Shown here one piece after another: positions 60,877-64,000 of a stretch of DNA of 64,000 nt. The DNA is from JAQUBU01 sp036677685 (GTDB lineage Bacteria; Bacillota; Syntrophomonadia; Syntrophomonadales; Syntrophomonadaceae), in NCBI GenBank assembly GCA_036677685.1, contig JAVBWA010000037.1:1-64000 (forward strand). The letters are read 5' to 3'. A model generated the notes under the pieces. The model was not told where the DNA came from, made no database searches, and saw nothing but the letters and a program-made list of their open reading frames with translations. The position numbers and the translations under genes are program-made. Each line of letters starts with the position of its first letter. The stretch's first letter is position 1.

Positions 60877-61623
60877 CTAGAAACAGCCAAGTCCGCAGCT
60901 GGTAATAATATAAGCACATTCGTCACATACATTGCCGAACAGAAAAGGATTAACTTTTAGCTTTCCAGCCAGCCGGTGGGCTTGTTTGCAGCTTAGCATT
61001 TGTTCGGGATATTTTGCCGCCAATATTTCCTTTATTCTTTGCTTCTTTTCCAGGTAGCCGGCAAACGCTGCCTCCAGGCTGTCGGTAAGTTCCTGCGGCC
61101 AGCCTTCCCAAATATCTTTTGCAAAAACGGGAAGATCGGCGCGTATTGCTTGGATTTTTTTATGTACTCCCGGCACCTCAGTTTCCGGATGATTTATAAC
61201 CATAACATCAACCTTTTTTATGCGTCCCTTATCCTGCCTCCCCTCCGGTAGCGGCGACTGAATTATGGCAATCTGCACCGCCCAGGGAAAATCGTTTATA
61301 CCATTACTGCTGTCCAGTAAAACTTTATCGATTTTTTCCTCGTCGAAAAACAATTTCTGCCGCACCGTTTTTTGCAGCTTGGCCCTTGCTCCGCGAAGTT
61401 CAAGAAAAGTCCCGGACGGTTCCCACTCCTTTTTAATTTGTTTCACTATTGCTTCATATTCCTCAGGTTGACATAATTGCAGCCGGCTCTTTGATCCCTT
61501 ATCGTAAGGGCTGAGCTTAATCACCTTAAAATCATTGAATTGCCGCATAAACATGGGCCTGAAATTATTTTCTTCTTCCAGCGCACCAGTGTAATTCAAC
61601 GCCACCGCCAACATATCTATCAC
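60877..61623 (-). CDS. conserved-looking protein with Cys-rich tail, unknown
   Basis: A 248-residue soluble protein. The C-terminus NPFLFGNVCDECAYIITSCG followed by LGCF holds four Cys in a CxxC-x6-C-x3-C pattern that could bind zinc or an iron-sulfur centre; a further Cys lies in LSCKQAHRLAGKL. The middle has a LFFDEEKIDKVLLDSSN block. I do not recognise the family. No ribosome site is strong at 61623; the ATG three codons later is an alternative start. Convergent with the toxin gene, 31 bases apart. Confidence 0.7.
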   Translation of the reverse strand: MIDMLAVALNYTGALEEENNFRPMFMRQFNDFKVIKLSPYDKGSKSRLQLCQPEEYEAIVKQIKKEWEPSGTFLELRGARAKLQKTVRQKLFFDEEKIDKVLLDSSNGINDFPWAVQIAIIQSPLPEGRQDKGRIKKVDVMVINHPETEVPGVHKKIQAIRADLPVFAKDIWEGWPQELTDSLEAAFAGYLEKKQRIKEILAAKYPEQMLSCKQAHRLAGKLKVNPFLFGNVCDECAYIITSCGLGCF

Positions 61624-61772
61624 CCTTCTTCAGCAGAATAGCACACACCGCTGCCGGCGGGTAATTTCTCCAGCCGGCAATACGGTCCATTCAGTTTAAA
61701 ATTAAACCTAATATTGGCAACATCATCTCAAATCAATCCAATTGCAGGCTAAGCAGTAACAGAATAAATTTA

Positions 61773-61826
61773 AGGGGTCAGGCTCGTCATTATTTAGCGA
61801 AACTTACAGTCATGAGCCTGACCCCT
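61773..61826. repeat. REP-like inverted repeat GGGGTCAGGCTC
   Basis: AGGGGTCAGGCTC (61773-61785) is exactly complemented at 61814-61826, 28 bases apart. This motif is familiar to me as a REP-type element found in many bacteria with Y1 (RAYT) transposases, though none is present here. It lies seven bases after the SLH gene stop and may serve as its terminator. It differs from the seven-copy repeat family. Confidence 0.65.
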
Positions 61827-61832
61827 ATCCAA

Positions 61833-63968
61833 TTAATTCATAGCTTTGACAATGACAGTAACTGCTTCGGCCCTGCTAGCATTGGCCTGGGGCCTGAAAG
61901 TATTGTCCGGGTAACCGTTCAGGATATTATGCCCGCTGGCTATAGCCACGGCAGTTTTGGCCCAGCTGGAAATTTGGGCGCTGTCCGCAAAGGTTTTGCC
62001 TTCTTTGTTTTCACGGGTCTTGGCTTTAATAATCATTACCGCCATCTGTTCACGGGTAATCAGCTTGTCGGGGCCGAAGGTAGTTTCGTTATAGCCGCTT
62101 ACAATCCCGCAGGCTGCTGCCGTGTTTATGCTCTCCTGTGCCCAGTGCCCGGCCGTGTCGCTGAATACCTTTGCACTGCCCTGGGGGGTCAATTTGAAGG
62201 CTTTAACCAGTATCGTGGCAAATTCAGCTCTGGTAATATTCTTATCCGGTTTGAAGCTGCCGTCCGGGTTGCCTTTAATTGCACCGGCGGCCACCAGTTG
62301 CTTGATATTGGCTTCCGCCCAGTGCCCGCTGATATCGTTAAGCTCGGCCACTGCAGCAACGGGAGCAACTGCGGGAACTGCCTTGGCTTGAGCCAGTACT
62401 GCAAACTTGCTGAAATGTTCAACATCGCCGCTGGCTTTCCCGGCTTCCATATCCACTTTTACATTGCTGAGGGCTGTCCACTGGCTGTTATTCCAGTAAT
62501 AGACAGCACCTTCCTCCTTCTCTTTATCCATTTTGCTGGAGTCAAAGGGCAGGGTGATGGTTACGGCTTTGGCAAAATTACCATCTTTGTCCTTGGTAAT
62601 TTCATAGCCATCACCCAGGAGTTTATAGCCAGCCGGTACGCTGGGAAGGGAGCTGGCATCCAGCTTCTTAATGTTAACCTTGATATCGCTGCTGACCGCA
62701 CCGGCAGGAATAAGTATTGTGGCTCCGCTTCCGGTCAAGGTTGCGCCGCTGCTGGTAACCGTCGCCCCGGTCACTGGGGCAGCACCGCCGCCGCCACCTC
62801 CTCCGCCGCCGGAGGAAGAACTTGCCGGAGTATAAGCTATGAACTGGGTAAAGTGCTTGGTCCAGATAATAAGGTCGTTGCCGGAAGCAACCGCACCCTG
62901 TGTAACCCCGGCGTTAGTCAGGGCAAGGGCGACAGCATCTGCGTCCGCATCACTGACCAGACCAGTTAACGCTGCTAATTTGCTAATTGCCACAAATGTT
63001 CCGCTATTATCTATGAAACCGGCGGATTTTGATCCCTGTCCTTTGAGAAGCAGTTTTACCGGTTTGCTAAACGTAATCGTGCCCAAATCCGAACCAACTT
63101 TAATCACCAGGTCCACCTGCTGGGCAGCAGCTATATTAATACTGGAACTTGCCATAACTTCAGGTAATTTTATGGTATCAGAACCACTAACTTGAGTACC
63201 CGGGGGAATAGTCATGTCAACTTGGTCGGAATTAATCTCCACCAGGGGTAAGGCGGTACTCTGGGTGACCGTAATAGTACTGCTCACACCCGAGGGAACC
63301 GTGATTGTAAGCGGCGCGTCGCCGACGTTTATCGTACCACCGTTGCTGGCGGTTTCCGGCTTGGTTACAGTCATGGTACAGCTCGCCGTCTTATTGCCAT
63401 CTACGGTGCTTACCGTTATAACAGCCGTGCCTGCGGCCACCCCGCTCACCTTGCCGTTCCCATCCACAGTTGCGACCGTTTCCTTATTACTTGACCAGGT
63501 TACCGCCTGGTTGGTCGCATTGGCCGGAGCAACGTTCGCCAACAGGGTTGTACTGGCACCTTTGATTATACTGGCGCTGCTCTTGTTCAGACTTACCCCT
63601 GTAACCGCTACCGTAGTAGGTGTGACCCCGCTCCCTATGGTCAGGGTTTTAGTGGCAACATTACTGCCATATCCGGCCACAACGGTTAAATTCCCGGCGG
63701 CAACAGCGGGAACTTTAAATGTACAGGTGTAATTCCCGCCAGCTTCTGCTTTGACTGCATCATAGACGACTGTGTTCCCTAAGCTGTCAAGCACTTTAAT
63801 GCTTACCCATTCACCCGGGTCAGCAATGCCAGAAACAGTTATACTGTCTCCTACCGCAGCGGAACTTTGGCTTAGGATCGTACTGACCTGAACACCCAGG
63901 GCCAGCCCGGGGATCATCAATAATATAAGCAGGCCTACAACGACAATGGCAATCCTTTTCTTTACCAT
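61833..63968 (-). CDS. S-layer homology (SLH) surface protein with Big2 domain
   Basis: A 711-residue exported protein. The signal peptide (MVKKRIAIVVVGLLILLMIPG) is followed by a beta domain (about 30-110), a bacterial Ig-like Big2 domain (VTGVSLNKSSASIIKGAS and AVTWSSNKETVATVDGNGKV), beta-rich regions, a Gly9 linker near 390 and three SLH domains at the C-terminus (DISGHWAEANIKQLVAAGAI, DTAGHWAQESINTAAACGIV, SWAKTAVAIASGHNILNGYP). SLH domains anchor proteins to pyruvylated wall polymers. ATG at 63968 follows GAGAGGTG; an upstream in-frame GTG at 63977 is part of that site. Likely a structural or adhesive surface protein. Confidence 0.95.
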   Translation of the reverse strand: MVKKRIAIVVVGLLILLMIPGLALGVQVSTILSQSSAAVGDSITVSGIADPGEWVSIKVLDSLGNTVVYDAVKAEAGGNYTCTFKVPAVAAGNLTVVAGYGSNVATKTLTIGSGVTPTTVAVTGVSLNKSSASIIKGASTTLLANVAPANATNQAVTWSSNKETVATVDGNGKVSGVAAGTAVITVSTVDGNKTASCTMTVTKPETASNGGTINVGDAPLTITVPSGVSSTITVTQSTALPLVEINSDQVDMTIPPGTQVSGSDTIKLPEVMASSSINIAAAQQVDLVIKVGSDLGTITFSKPVKLLLKGQGSKSAGFIDNSGTFVAISKLAALTGLVSDADADAVALALTNAGVTQGAVASGNDLIIWTKHFTQFIAYTPASSSSGGGGGGGGGAAPVTGATVTSSGATLTGSGATILIPAGAVSSDIKVNIKKLDASSLPSVPAGYKLLGDGYEITKDKDGNFAKAVTITLPFDSSKMDKEKEEGAVYYWNNSQWTALSNVKVDMEAGKASGDVEHFSKFAVLAQAKAVPAVAPVAAVAELNDISGHWAEANIKQLVAAGAIKGNPDGSFKPDKNITRAEFATILVKAFKLTPQGSAKVFSDTAGHWAQESINTAAACGIVSGYNETTFGPDKLITREQMAVMIIKAKTRENKEGKTFADSAQISSWAKTAVAIASGHNILNGYPDNTFRPQANASRAEAVTVIVKAMN

Positions 63969-64000
63969 CAATATCACCTCTCGGAATTTATTTAAAATAC

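Overview
The window looks like a low-to-mid GC Gram-positive anaerobe of the Syntrophomonas type (Clostridia). This is inferred from a butyrate-type beta-oxidation operon, many Firmicute families (SdpR/SdpI, LCP, M15 carboxypeptidase, ABC-F, YjbQ, DUF4489, SLH protein), strong AGGAGG ribosome sites with frequent TTG/GTG starts, and a Gram-positive LexA box. No rRNA, tRNA, CRISPR array, transposase or phage gene was seen.

Layout. 1-4372 (minus): crotonase, 3-hydroxybutyryl-CoA dehydrogenase, thiolase and a large acyl-CoA dehydrogenase that runs off the left edge; a long nested hairpin lies upstream. 5109-8209: two small receiver-like proteins that both lack the phospho-acceptor Asp, a Cys-rich small protein and a PAS-only sensor. 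8412-18806: branched-chain aminotransferase, a PAS histidine kinase, a MoxR/VWA pair, an MBOAT/SGNH O-acylation pair, an SdpRI-like pair with a striking operator, a membrane PilZ protein and a zinc-ribbon protein. 19267-24371: ECF sigma, anti-sigma and ABC exporter operon, then ABC-F. 24425-29784 (minus): soluble chemoreceptor, pseudouridine synthase, TrkH, TrkA. 30010-35176: SOS promoter driving a truncated Y-family polymerase homologue, DUF6504 and DnaE2, followed by an SRAP gene. 35576-39396: surface and envelope proteins. 39732-45275: hybrid kinase and HD-GYP response regulator. 45347-56872: MutS2-like ATPase without Smr, tautomerase, GNAT, a GGDEF/HD-GYP protein, YjbQ, a metallo-beta-lactamase/dual-CNB fusion, a second MBL protein and DUF4153. 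57211-63968: secreted protein, response regulator and kinase operon, a PHD/RelE-type toxin-antitoxin pair, a Cys-tailed protein and an SLH/Big2 surface protein.

Two things stand out. First, a family of about 135-bp structured repeats occurs seven times, only between genes, on both strands, with one truncated copy and one interrupted copy; I do not recognise it. Second, an SOS-controlled mutagenesis cassette seems to keep only the C-terminal (little-finger) part of an ImuB-like protein beside DUF6504 and DnaE2.

The region is rich in signalling. c-di-GMP turnover and sensing are represented by GGDEF, two HD-GYP proteins and PilZ, alongside three histidine kinases, several response regulators, PAS-only and receiver-only proteins and a CNB protein. 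This fits an organism adjusting surface, motility and metabolism during syntrophic growth, but that link is inference.
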